Below are positions 49,056 through 57,482 of a stretch of DNA of 64,000 nt, one piece after another. The position numbers and the translations under genes are program-made. The stretch covers positions 42,943 through 106,942 of the forward strand of contig NZ_MVHE01000015.1 of NCBI RefSeq assembly GCF_002086155.1. The letters are read 5' to 3'. Position 1 is the stretch's first letter. The number at the start of each line of letters is the position of its first letter. The notes beneath the pieces were generated by a model. That model had not been told where the DNA came from and did no database searches. It worked only from the letters and a program-made list of their open reading frames with translations. This DNA is from Mycobacterium angelicum. Its GTDB lineage: Bacteria > Actinomycetota > Actinomycetes > Mycobacteriales > Mycobacteriaceae.

Positions 49056-50678
49056 ATGAGCGAATGGACGATCGGAGCGGTCTTGGACGCGGTTGCCCAG
49101 GCAGTGCCCGATCGGGTGATGACCGTCTGCGGATCACGCCGCAGTACATTCGCCGAGTCTGCCGACCGAACCCGCCGGCTGGCCAACTACCTGGCGGCCA
49201 ACGGCTTTGGCGCGCATGTCGAACGCGAGGTGCTGGGTAACTGGGAATGCGGACAGGATCGCGTTGCGCTGATTATGCACAACGACCTTTATCCCGACAT
49301 GGTCATCGCATGCCTGAAGGCCAGGGTGGTGCCGGTGAACGTCAATCACTACTACACGCCCCGCGAAGTGGCGGACCTGCTGACCTACCTCAAGCCGCGC
49401 GGCATCGTCTACCACCGCTCGCTGGGTGCCAAGTTCGCCGACGTGCTGCCCGGGGGCGCCGAACTGTTGATCTCCGTTGATGACGGCAGTGACCTCCCCG
49501 AATTGCCCGGCGCCGTACCCCTCGAAGATGCTCTGGCGCGCGGCAATTCGGATCATGGGAACACGCCTCAACCCGACGATGTACTGATGATATGCACCGG
49601 CGGCACCACCGGGCGGCCCAAGGGCGTGATGTGGCGGCAGGCCGACATATACGTTGCTTCGATGAACGGTGACGACCACGCCGCCGCCGACGAGATCCGT
49701 CAGCGGGTGCGCAACGCCGGCCCGCCATGGTTCGCTGTTTCACCTTTGATGCACGCCGCCGGCATGTGGACCGCGTTCGCGGCGTTGCTGTCCGGACAGA
49801 CGGCCGTGCTCTACGACACCAGACAGAAGTTCGACCCGGCCGCGGCGCTCGAGATCGCCGAGCGTGAGAAGGTCGGCATGATGACGATGGTGGGCGATGC
49901 CTACGCGGCGCCATTTGTCGACGAACTCAGCCGGCGCAGTTATGACCTGACTTCGTTGTTCGCCATCGGTACCGGCGGGGCGGCCACCAATGTCAAATAT
50001 CAGCAGGCCGTGCTGAACTACTTGCCGCACATCACCTTGATCAACGGCTACGGTTCCTCGGAAACCGGGAACGTGGCATTCGGGCGCAGCAGACATGGCA
50101 CCCATGCCGACACCTTCGTGTTGCGAACGGGCGGGCTGGTGTTGTCGGAGGACTACCACCGGTTCCTTCAGCCGGGTGATCCTGAAATCGGCTGGGTGGC
50201 CCGCGCCGGACGAATCCCGTTGGGTTACTTCGATGACCGTGCCGCAACGGCGAACACGTTTCCGGTGGTGGATGGGCAGCGGGTGGTGATATCGGGCGAT
50301 CGTGCCTCGGTGCAAGCCGACGGCACGCTCCGCTTGTTCGGCCGGGATTCGCTGGTGATCAACACCGGTGGCGAGAAGGTCTTCGTCGAGGAGGTCGAAG
50401 AGGTCCTGCGGGCGCACCCCAGTGTCGCTGACGCCTTGGTGGTCGGCCGAGACAGCGACCGGTGGGGGCAGGAAGCGGTGGCGCTGATCGAATTGCGCGG
50501 TGAGGGCGCCGAGGTTGATGACGATGTCCTACGCGCGCACTGCGCGGCCGATTTGGCGCGGTTCAAGGTGCCCAAGGCGTTCATCGTGGTCGACCAGGTG
50601 CGCCGACTGGGCAACGGCAAGGCCGACTATAGGTGGGCCAAACAGCATGCCACACAACGCGTTAGGACCACGCAATGA
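49056..50678 (+). CDS. acyl-CoA synthetase (FadD19/FadD17-like)
   Basis: 540 residues. T-G-G-T-T-G-R-P-K-G-V-M-W-R P-loop, N-G-Y-G-S-S-E-T-G A5, I-S-G-D-R-A-S hinge and the C-terminal G-N-G-K-A-D-Y-R-W-A-K catalytic Lys. The D-Y-R-W-A-K ending and M-W-R after the P-loop resemble ligases of steroid side-chain degradation. 8 bp after the amidohydrolase and overlapping the next gene by ATGA. Substrate not assigned. Confidence 0.9.
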   Translation: MSEWTIGAVLDAVAQAVPDRVMTVCGSRRSTFAESADRTRRLANYLAANGFGAHVEREVLGNWECGQDRVALIMHNDLYPDMVIACLKARVVPVNVNHYYTPREVADLLTYLKPRGIVYHRSLGAKFADVLPGGAELLISVDDGSDLPELPGAVPLEDALARGNSDHGNTPQPDDVLMICTGGTTGRPKGVMWRQADIYVASMNGDDHAAADEIRQRVRNAGPPWFAVSPLMHAAGMWTAFAALLSGQTAVLYDTRQKFDPAAALEIAEREKVGMMTMVGDAYAAPFVDELSRRSYDLTSLFAIGTGGAATNVKYQQAVLNYLPHITLINGYGSSETGNVAFGRSRHGTHADTFVLRTGGLVLSEDYHRFLQPGDPEIGWVARAGRIPLGYFDDRAATANTFPVVDGQRVVISGDRASVQADGTLRLFGRDSLVINTGGEKVFVEEVEEVLRAHPSVADALVVGRDSDRWGQEAVALIELRGEGAEVDDDVLRAHCAADLARFKVPKAFIVVDQVRRLGNGKADYRWAKQHATQRVRTTQ

Positions 50679-51538
50679 CGCAGCCGGACGCCAGGCCGGT
50701 CATCGACTGTCTGGTCAACGTCCACTTCGGTGAGACGGAAGCACAGCCCGAGTTCATGACCAAGGTCCGCGACGACTACTTCAAGGGACCCAAGTCGATG
50801 TTCGACCCGGTGGACCTTTCGGAGTTGCTGGACGAGATGGACGAACACGGCGTGCACAAGGCCGTCCTGATGGACAGCCTGGCCAAGCCATCGGTGACTG
50901 CCCGTAAGTTCGTCGACGCGCGCCCGGATCGATTCGTGCTGGCTCTTGGTGGCATCAACCTGCTGCGTCCGGTGGCGCCACTACGGGAGCTGACTTCGGC
51001 GGCGGCCGATCTCCCGCTGGCGTATGCCGTTGTCGGCCCGAGTTTCTGGGCCGACGGCGCGTATCCGCCCAGCGATGCGGTGTATTATCCGCTGTACGCC
51101 AAGTGCGCCGAACTCGACCTGCCGCTGTGCGTCAATACTGGAATCCCAGGACCGCCGATCCCCGGCGAAGTACAGAACCCGATCCACCTGGACCGGGTGT
51201 GCGTGCGCTTTCCCGAGCTGAAGCTGTGCATGATCCACGGCGCAGATCCGTGGTGGGACATCGCGATCCGGATGCTGATCAAATACCAGAACCTGCGGCT
51301 GATGACCTCGGCGTGGTCGCCAAAGCGGTTGCCGGACAGCATTATCCATTACATGCGCACCCGGGGCTCGGGCAAGGTCATCTTCGCGTCCGACTGGCCC
51401 GTACTGCGCCACCATCGCGTGGTGCCCGAAGCCAACGCCCTGGATCTGCCCGCCGAAGTCCTGGACAAATACCTCTACAGCAACGCCAACGAATTCTTCT
51501 TCGGTGGCCCGGAATCAGGAGCGGTAATCGATGGATAG
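50675..51538 (+). CDS. ACMSD-type amidohydrolase (second copy)
   Basis: 287-residue amidohydrolase-2 barrel, only distantly related to the protein at 47.8 kb. The metal motif is degenerate, I-D-C-L-V-N-V-H-F-G instead of D-x-H-x-H; M-I-H-G-A-D and F-A-S-D-W-P-V are retained. It could be a partner subunit or a metal-independent relative. ATGA overlap upstream, 8-bp overlap downstream with the dehydrogenase. Confidence 0.83.
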   Translation: MTQPDARPVIDCLVNVHFGETEAQPEFMTKVRDDYFKGPKSMFDPVDLSELLDEMDEHGVHKAVLMDSLAKPSVTARKFVDARPDRFVLALGGINLLRPVAPLRELTSAAADLPLAYAVVGPSFWADGAYPPSDAVYYPLYAKCAELDLPLCVNTGIPGPPIPGEVQNPIHLDRVCVRFPELKLCMIHGADPWWDIAIRMLIKYQNLRLMTSAWSPKRLPDSIIHYMRTRGSGKVIFASDWPVLRHHRVVPEANALDLPAEVLDKYLYSNANEFFFGGPESGAVIDG

Positions 51539-52580
51539 ATACGAGTTGCGCCGGCTCGACTACAGCCTGACCGAGGATCACAAGGCCCTGCAGGCCGCCT
51601 ACCGAGAACTGCTTGCGGCCCACTGTCCGATCGAGACGGTCTGGGCTGCACAGGAAACCGGGTTCGACAAGAGTCTGTGGGAGCGGTTGTGCGCCATGGG
51701 CGCCACATCCATGGCAGTAGGTGAAGGTGCCGGCGGCGACGGAGCGACCTTGGTGGATCTCGCGCTGGTCGCCGAAGAACTGGGCCGCACGCTTGCCCCG
51801 GTGCCCTGGATCGACCACGTCTGTGCCGCGCGGCTGGCCGAGCGGCTGGACTCGGTCGACGCCGGCATGATCGAGGGCAGTCGGATTCTGGGGCTCGACG
51901 CCGCGCTGGAACCCGTTGCGGGACTGCGACTTATCCCTGTTGCGGCGATCGCCGACGGTCTGATGATCCGGGATGGGGACGACGTGGTGCTGCTGAGGTT
52001 TGTCACCCGGCCTGCGCGCGTGTCTAATCTCGGCCAGCTCCCGATGGCCTGGGTGGATCCCGGCGCCGCCGAGTCACGAACGGTGTTGGGTTCGGGTCCA
52101 GCTGCCGTCGCGGCCTACCGCCGGGCGCTGGATGAGTGGCGGGTGCTGACCGCCGCGGCGCTGGTTGGCCTCGTCGAACAAACGATGACCATCGCGGCCG
52201 AGTTCGCCAAGACCCGTTACACCCTTGGCGTTCCGATTGCCACACTGCAGGCGATTTCGCATCCGCTGGCCAATATGGCGATCGTCGTTCAGGGCGGCCG
52301 CAACCTCGCCCGGCGAGCCGCGTGGTTCCTGGACAACGAGCCGAACGAGCGGCCGGAGTTGCCGGGGTGCGCGTTCGTTTTCATGGCCGAGGAGGCGCCC
52401 AAGGCCGCAACCATGGCGGTCCACATTCAGGGCGGTCTCGGGGTGTCGGTCGAAGCCGCGGGGACGGCGTATCTGGTCCGAGCCCGGGGGTGGGCGGTGG
52501 CCGGTGGCGATCCGGGCGCTACCGCCAAACATGTCGGACAACTCGTCGCGGACCGCGAACGCGCTGGCGCACCCGCGTAA
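51531..52580 (+). CDS. acyl-CoA dehydrogenase, short subunit type
   Basis: 349 residues, shorter than a standard enzyme. It keeps the N-terminal helical and C-terminal domains (K-T-R-Y-T-L-G-V-P-I-A-T-L-Q, H-I-Q-G-G-L-G-V), but the middle FAD-binding beta domain is short and the usual catalytic Glu segment is not evident. In mycobacterial sterol catabolism such proteins pair with a longer partner as alpha2beta2 enzymes; the next gene is the obvious partner. Confidence 0.85.
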   Translation: MDRYELRRLDYSLTEDHKALQAAYRELLAAHCPIETVWAAQETGFDKSLWERLCAMGATSMAVGEGAGGDGATLVDLALVAEELGRTLAPVPWIDHVCAARLAERLDSVDAGMIEGSRILGLDAALEPVAGLRLIPVAAIADGLMIRDGDDVVLLRFVTRPARVSNLGQLPMAWVDPGAAESRTVLGSGPAAVAAYRRALDEWRVLTAAALVGLVEQTMTIAAEFAKTRYTLGVPIATLQAISHPLANMAIVVQGGRNLARRAAWFLDNEPNERPELPGCAFVFMAEEAPKAATMAVHIQGGLGVSVEAAGTAYLVRARGWAVAGGDPGATAKHVGQLVADRERAGAPA

Positions 52581-52594
52581 AGGACTATCGAACA

Positions 52595-53800
52595 ATGGAT
52601 TTCGCCCTCGTCGAGCTCGACGCCGATGACAAGAAGTTTCTGGCCGAGGTTCGCGCGTTTCTCACTGAACACGTGACGGATGAGGTTCGCCGCCGCGACC
52701 GCGACACCGGAGACAACTTCGACGAAGGGGTGCACCTTGCGATCGGCGCGGCCGGATACCTGGAGAAGGAGTGGAAGTCCACTAAGGAAGGGGGTTTCAC
52801 CCGGGTCCGCCGCCGGATCTGGGAGTTGGAGAAACGCCGTGTGCACACGCCGTGGGTGACGTGGGGCACGACGGCGATGGTGGCGCGCGCTGTTGCCGCA
52901 TTCGGCAAGCCCGAACTCGTCGAGGAGGTGATGCCCAGAGTCTTCAGCGGCGAGGTGCGAATGTGCCTGGGTTATACGGAGCCCGACGGCGGATCCGACG
53001 TCGCGACGTGCAAGACGCGGGCGGTGCGGGAGGCGGATGGGTCGAGCTGGATCATTAACGGCTCGAAGATGTTCACCACCGGCGCGCATAACTGTCAGTA
53101 CGTCTTCCTCATCACCAACACCGACCCGGATGCGCGTAAACACAAGAGCCTTACCATGTTTCTGGTTCCCCTTGATTCGCCGGGCATTGAAATTCAGGGC
53201 ATCCGCACCGTCGACGGCGACCGAACCAACATCGTGTACTACACCGATGTCCGCGTTGATGACAAGTACTTGCTCGGTGAGGTCAACGGCGGCTGGACTG
53301 TCCTGCGCGGACCGCTGGACGCCGAGCACGGTGCCGTCGCCGCGTCGCCGGATGGGTTGCAGGACGTCGCGATCATGCAGCACCAAACCGGCTTCATGTC
53401 CGCGGCGGTGGACGCGGTGGTGGCCCGGGTCGGGCAGCCCGGCGATGACGGGGTGCGTCCGATCGACGATGGATCGGTGGCATATCGGTTGGGCCGCAGC
53501 GCCGCCCGGTTAGAGGCGGCGCTGTCGACGCCGAGCATCTTCGGCCGGGTCGCGCAGGCGCAGACCATGCGCGACATCGGGGCCGATCTGATGGACATTG
53601 CCGGCGGCGCCTCGGCGCTGCCTATCGACACCGACGGCGCCGCCGACAACGGGGCATCGGAGTATCTCTACCGATTCGCCCCGTTGGCCGGGATTTACGG
53701 GGGCACGCTGGAGGTCTTTCGCAACATGATCGCCCAGCATGTGCTGGGGCTGGGCAAACCGAACTATTCGCCGCCGGCCGACAAGGCTTCGGCGAACTAG
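52595..53800 (+). CDS. acyl-CoA dehydrogenase, long subunit type
   Basis: 401 residues from ATG 52595, with AAAGGA upstream. C-L-G-Y-T-E-P-D-G-G-S-D and W-I-I-N-G-S-K-M-F-T-T-G are FAD/substrate motifs; the C-terminus I-Y-G-G-T-L-E-V-F-R-N replaces the common E-G-T-S-E-I-Q-R. Probable partner of the preceding short subunit. The stop TAG shares bases CTAG 53797-53800 with the convergent gene's stop. Confidence 0.88.
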   Translation: MDFALVELDADDKKFLAEVRAFLTEHVTDEVRRRDRDTGDNFDEGVHLAIGAAGYLEKEWKSTKEGGFTRVRRRIWELEKRRVHTPWVTWGTTAMVARAVAAFGKPELVEEVMPRVFSGEVRMCLGYTEPDGGSDVATCKTRAVREADGSSWIINGSKMFTTGAHNCQYVFLITNTDPDARKHKSLTMFLVPLDSPGIEIQGIRTVDGDRTNIVYYTDVRVDDKYLLGEVNGGWTVLRGPLDAEHGAVAASPDGLQDVAIMQHQTGFMSAAVDAVVARVGQPGDDGVRPIDDGSVAYRLGRSAARLEAALSTPSIFGRVAQAQTMRDIGADLMDIAGGASALPIDTDGAADNGASEYLYRFAPLAGIYGGTLEVFRNMIAQHVLGLGKPNYSPPADKASAN

Positions 53801-55353
53801 TTGTGCAGCGCCAGGGCGGCATACTTGCCGGCGCGGACGATGGCGTAGGAGCGCCACAGTTGTCGCTCCATCGAGTCGAACACATGATCCGCAATGCTCT
53901 TGGCAAGTTCCAATCGCTCACCGGTTAGTGCCGCGGGTGGGCTTATCTCAATTTCGCTCTTGCCGGCGTCGCCAGCGGTCGGCGGGTCATGACGGCCGGC
54001 AAGGTAGTCCAGTCGGCCGCCGGTTTCGGCTTCGGCGGCCAGGGCAAGTGGTTGCGTCTGGGCGAAGAACTCCTCACCCGTGGATTCCAGAGCTACCAGC
54101 ATCCACCAGCGCAATACCGGATCACTGTGTTGCAGAGCGATTTTGGCGAACTCGATCATGTTCTGCCGGTGCAGATCCATGTCGGCGTCGAGGAATAGCC
54201 ATTCGAGCGCGTCGCTAGCCGTGTGGTTGAGCACGTGATCGAGTCCCAGCGCATCCCAGTCTGAAAGAAACAGCTTGCTGTGTTCAGAGAGCCGCGCGGC
54301 CCAAGCGTTCACCGCTTGCTCTGCGGCGCTCGCCGGTTCGGCAAAGGTCAACGCGTACTTGGTCAGGTCGCGGTAGCCAAGAATGTCCATCACCCACATG
54401 GGAATGAACTGACGTAGTTTGTCTGCGGGACTGCGTTGATCGCTGCGGAGCCAGTCGTAGAACGGGTGTGCCCGCAGTCTGTCCTTGCGTTCCTCGATGT
54501 GGCGAAGCATGGCGGCGTCGTTGTCGTCTGCCGGGCTGATCGCGAGTGCGGGGGCAGTCCAATCAGATTGGGCCACAGCGGGTGGTTGCGGGCGACGAGG
54601 GACGGTGCCGGTATCGAGATATGTAGTTGCGTAGTCCAGGAATCCGTCGAAAATGCCGTCGAAGATGGCGAACATTCGTTGGCATGCTTCGCCCGCGCGC
54701 TCCCGCCGTTCGGGGTCGAGTACCACCGTCTCGAAGACGCCTTCGGTGTTACCGACGTGCCCGGATTCCAGGTCTAGGTGGTACGGGCCGAAGTAGCGGT
54801 ATTCGAGTCCTGTTTGGCCCGACAACGTAGCGGCGACGCGTGCGGTATTGCTGAGCATGACATGGCCGGTGGCCTCGCCCGCCTCGGAGTGGCCGAACCG
54901 GATCAGCGCATCGTCGCCGTCGTCAGCGACCAGCCGGATGAACTCAATTCCGCTGCGACGGAACGTCTCCTGGTCCGAGGACAGGAATAGCCACCACAGC
55001 ATGTCGCTGGTGCGCCAGCCCAACCGGGTATCGATGTCCAGCTTGCGCCAATCCTCGAGAAACATCTTCGAGTGCTTCTCGTCTTCGAGCGTGCCGAGAT
55101 TGATCACCCACTCGTACTCGTCGTGCGGCTCCGGGAATCTCAGCACCCAGCGGTTCATGTCCCGGAATTGCATGATGAACAGTGCGCCGGCCGGTCCGAT
55201 GGCCAACCGGTCCCGAGCCGGGACCCGGTCGCTGGACAGCCAGGCGAAAAATGCGTGTCGGCGTGCTGCGTCTTGTCCCGCATCCCGCAGCTGCATCACA
55301 TGTTTCAATGCGAGGTCTTTCTTTGCTGGGCTCATCCGCCGTTGCTGAGTCAC
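53797..55353 (-). CDS. two-domain protein with heme-oxygenase-like diiron oxidase (HDO) signature
   Basis: 518 residues, not a family I can name. It appears duplicated: residues about 14-205 and 283-457 share the pattern H-A-F-F-A-W-L / H-P-F-Y-D-W-L, then E-K-H-S-K-M-F-L-E-D-W / S-E-H-S-K-L-F-L-S-D-W. The first half has E90/E92, His94 and His192-x3-Glu196-x2-His199, the H-x3-D/E-x2-H ligand spacing of CADD-type diiron oxidases. The second half keeps only His455 of that triad. Suggested role: oxidative tailoring or decarboxylation of a small molecule. The fold assignment is inferred from motifs only. Confidence 0.6.
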   Translation of the reverse strand: MTQQRRMSPAKKDLALKHVMQLRDAGQDAARRHAFFAWLSSDRVPARDRLAIGPAGALFIMQFRDMNRWVLRFPEPHDEYEWVINLGTLEDEKHSKMFLEDWRKLDIDTRLGWRTSDMLWWLFLSSDQETFRRSGIEFIRLVADDGDDALIRFGHSEAGEATGHVMLSNTARVAATLSGQTGLEYRYFGPYHLDLESGHVGNTEGVFETVVLDPERRERAGEACQRMFAIFDGIFDGFLDYATTYLDTGTVPRRPQPPAVAQSDWTAPALAISPADDNDAAMLRHIEERKDRLRAHPFYDWLRSDQRSPADKLRQFIPMWVMDILGYRDLTKYALTFAEPASAAEQAVNAWAARLSEHSKLFLSDWDALGLDHVLNHTASDALEWLFLDADMDLHRQNMIEFAKIALQHSDPVLRWWMLVALESTGEEFFAQTQPLALAAEAETGGRLDYLAGRHDPPTAGDAGKSEIEISPPAALTGERLELAKSIADHVFDSMERQLWRSYAIVRAGKYAALALHN

Positions 55354-55384
55354 TGATCAAAACAGGCCGTTCGATGGTGTACCA

Positions 55385-55407
55385 ATTGTACGCCCGCCTA
55401 GTACAAT
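55385..55407. promoter_or_regulatory. perfect dyad, putative operator of HDO-like gene
   Basis: ATTGTAC, 9-base spacer, GTACAAT. It lies 32 bp upstream of ATG 55353. The arms differ from the TACTGT-type operator used elsewhere in the window, implying another regulator. Confidence 0.5.
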
Positions 55408-55591
55408 CGAGCGACTTGCCTTTCTACCTGCCGCGAACCCGAACGGATCCTGAGGCAAGTTCACCTCACTCCGTTCCGTTCCTAGGTGCCGCGTGTGAAA
55501 ATTGCATGTTGCTGACGACGGTTATTGGTGGTAGGGCTATCGATCTGGGGCGGTGCGGGGGTCCTTGCGAGCGCAGCTCGGCAATTGCCCG

Positions 55592-55620
55592 GTAGAAGCG
55601 GTGTAGAAGCGGTGTAGAAG
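55592..55620. repeat. 11-bp tandem repeat
   Basis: GTAGAAGCGGT at 55592-55602 and 55603-55613 plus partial GTAGAAG at 55614-55620, 41 bp before the PAS-GGDEF start. Confidence 0.7.
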
Positions 55621-55660
55621 TTGATCTTTGGTCGTCTCGGTGAGGGAGGGTTTCGACCAG

Positions 55661-56644
55661 ATGGATGTTGACGACGACGTGGGTGCTGTACTCGCGGAGG
55701 CCAAGCGGGACGCGACGAACGGCGCGATCCAGACGATGCTTGCCGGTGGCGCGAGTGGTCGTGACGCCGAACTCCTCCGCGCGGTATTCGCCCAGGCGGG
55801 TGTCGGGGTGGGAATATCCGACATCACCGGCAAGATCCTGGTAGTCAACGCCTTCTTCGCCCGGATGTTTGGTTATGAGACAGAAGAGTTCATCAACAAA
55901 TTTAGGGTCAGCGATCTCACCCATCCCGACGACACCGCCGAAGTCTGGGATCAGTACGCGGCATTGATGCGTGGCGACGTAGAGATGGTCAGCCTGGAAA
56001 AACCCCACCTGCACCGAGACGGACACACCATCTGGAATACCGTCAACGTCTCACTGATCCGAGACGTCAACGGCGTACCCATTTACACCCTGGCCGTATT
56101 CGGCGACGTGACCGACCGCCACCAGCTTGAACAACAGTTGCGTCACCAAGCCCTGCACGATCCGTTGACCGGACTGCCGAATCGCAGTCAGTTCTTCGAT
56201 CGTCTCAGCGCTGCGTTCGAAGACCCGAAATCCCGGGTCGGCATCTGCTATGTCGACCTCGACGGCTTCAAGGACGTCAACGACACGCTCGGACACGACG
56301 TCGGCGACAAGCTGATCGTCATGGTCGCCGAGCGACTGTCCTTGTGCCTGCAGCGACCTGAGCAATTTGTTGCGCGTCTGGGTGGCGATGAGTTCGTCTT
56401 CCTGTTGCCAGAACCTGCCAGCACGAGCGAGGTTACCGACCTCGCTGACTCGGTTTTACGTGTCCTTGAGTCGCCGTTCGATATCGACGGAAACCCGATT
56501 ACGGTGTCCGCCAGCGTGGGCGTCATGGAACAAGAGGTCGCCATTATCTCTGAGGTCGACCTGATGAAGGGAGCAGACGTAACGCTGGCGCGCGCGAAAC
56601 AAGCCGGCGGCAACCGGTGGGTGATCCATGATCGCCATCATTAA
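55661..56644 (+). CDS. PAS-GGDEF diguanylate cyclase domain protein (5' part of split gene)
   Basis: 327 residues from ATG 55661, GGAGGG ten bases upstream (TTG 55628 gives a longer frame). PAS domain about residues 40-155 (D-I-T-G-K-I-L-V-V-N, ending D-V-T-D-R-H), then GGDEF domain with H-D-P-L-T-G-L-P-N-R, D-L-D-G-F-K-D-V-N-D and active-site R-L-G-G-D-E-F. The inhibitory I-site RxxD reads R-P-E-Q, so product inhibition may be absent. Ends at TAA 56642-56644, only three codons before the in-frame EAL ORF, so it is probably the 5' half of a PAS-GGDEF-EAL gene. Confidence 0.85.
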   Translation: MDVDDDVGAVLAEAKRDATNGAIQTMLAGGASGRDAELLRAVFAQAGVGVGISDITGKILVVNAFFARMFGYETEEFINKFRVSDLTHPDDTAEVWDQYAALMRGDVEMVSLEKPHLHRDGHTIWNTVNVSLIRDVNGVPIYTLAVFGDVTDRHQLEQQLRHQALHDPLTGLPNRSQFFDRLSAAFEDPKSRVGICYVDLDGFKDVNDTLGHDVGDKLIVMVAERLSLCLQRPEQFVARLGGDEFVFLLPEPASTSEVTDLADSVLRVLESPFDIDGNPITVSASVGVMEQEVAIISEVDLMKGADVTLARAKQAGGNRWVIHDRHH

Positions 56645-56653
56645 AACACCCCC

Positions 56654-57400
56654 ATGCACAAAGCGCTCGACCGCGGGGAATTCCGTCTCGTCTACCAGCC
56701 GATCGTGCGGCTCGCCGACAACTGCGTCATCGGCGCCGAGGCTTTGCTGCGCTGGGAGCACCCGACGTTGGGAACGCTGTTGCCAGACCGATTCATCGGC
56801 CTCGCCGAGCGAAACGGCATGATCGTGCCACTGACGAATTTCGTGGTCGAGCAAGCCTGCCGCCACATGCAGGCCTGGGGTGCCGGCCAGTCCGCCGACT
56901 CGCAAATCTTCGTCAGCGTTAACGCTGCCGTTCGCAACATTTGCGATCCCGGCTTCATTTCGGTTGTCAAGAACGCACTTGGCAACGCCGGCCTGCCCCC
57001 GCATGCGCTGCAGTTGGAAGTTACCGAGAATGCGGTCCTGGGTAAGGACGACAATTCGGTGAAGCGGATGCAGCAGTTGTCCGATATGGGCGTTTCCATC
57101 GCCATTGATGATTTCGGCACCGGGTTCTCCAGCTTGGCCTACCTGCGTGACCTGCCCGTCGATGTGGTCAAACTCGCCGGCGAGTTCATCAAGAATCTCG
57201 GCGGCAATATTCAGGGGCGGCTGGCCGACGAACAGATCACCCGAGCCATGATCGACCTCGCTCATACGCTCGGTCTTACCGTCACCGCTGAGCAAGTCGA
57301 GACCGCGAGCCAAGCTGCCCGATTACGTGCCCTTGGCTGCGACGCGGCGCAAGGCTGGCATTTTGCCAAGCCGATGTCGCCCGAGCTTTTCAATCAATAG
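56654..57400 (+). CDS. EAL domain c-di-GMP phosphodiesterase (3' part of split gene)
   Basis: 248 residues in the same reading frame as the upstream PAS-GGDEF ORF, separated by TAA and three codons. Catalytic features intact: E-A-L-L-R, V-S-V-N, E-V-T-E-N, I-D-D-F-G-T-G-F-S-S, V-V-K-L and A-E-Q-V-E-T, then Q-G-W-H-F-A-K-P. Very similar to Rv1357c as remembered. No ribosome binding site precedes ATG 56654, so expression would need re-initiation, readthrough or coupling. Confidence 0.82.
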   Translation: MHKALDRGEFRLVYQPIVRLADNCVIGAEALLRWEHPTLGTLLPDRFIGLAERNGMIVPLTNFVVEQACRHMQAWGAGQSADSQIFVSVNAAVRNICDPGFISVVKNALGNAGLPPHALQLEVTENAVLGKDDNSVKRMQQLSDMGVSIAIDDFGTGFSSLAYLRDLPVDVVKLAGEFIKNLGGNIQGRLADEQITRAMIDLAHTLGLTVTAEQVETASQAARLRALGCDAAQGWHFAKPMSPELFNQ

Positions 57401-57482
57401 CGCAACCGCAATACGAAAGATCGCGAAAAGCCTTCGAGTGCAGCGTTTTTGGGCTAGGCCGGAGCCGCCAGTATGTCGGTAT

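Larger units (their letters stand above)
55354..55660. other. divergent intergenic region with dyad and short tandem repeat
   Basis: 307 bp without a gene. It contains a perfect 7-bp dyad (55385-55407) close to the HDO-like gene and an 11-bp tandem repeat (55592-55620) close to the PAS-GGDEF gene, then GGAGGG at 55645-55650. Confidence 0.6.
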
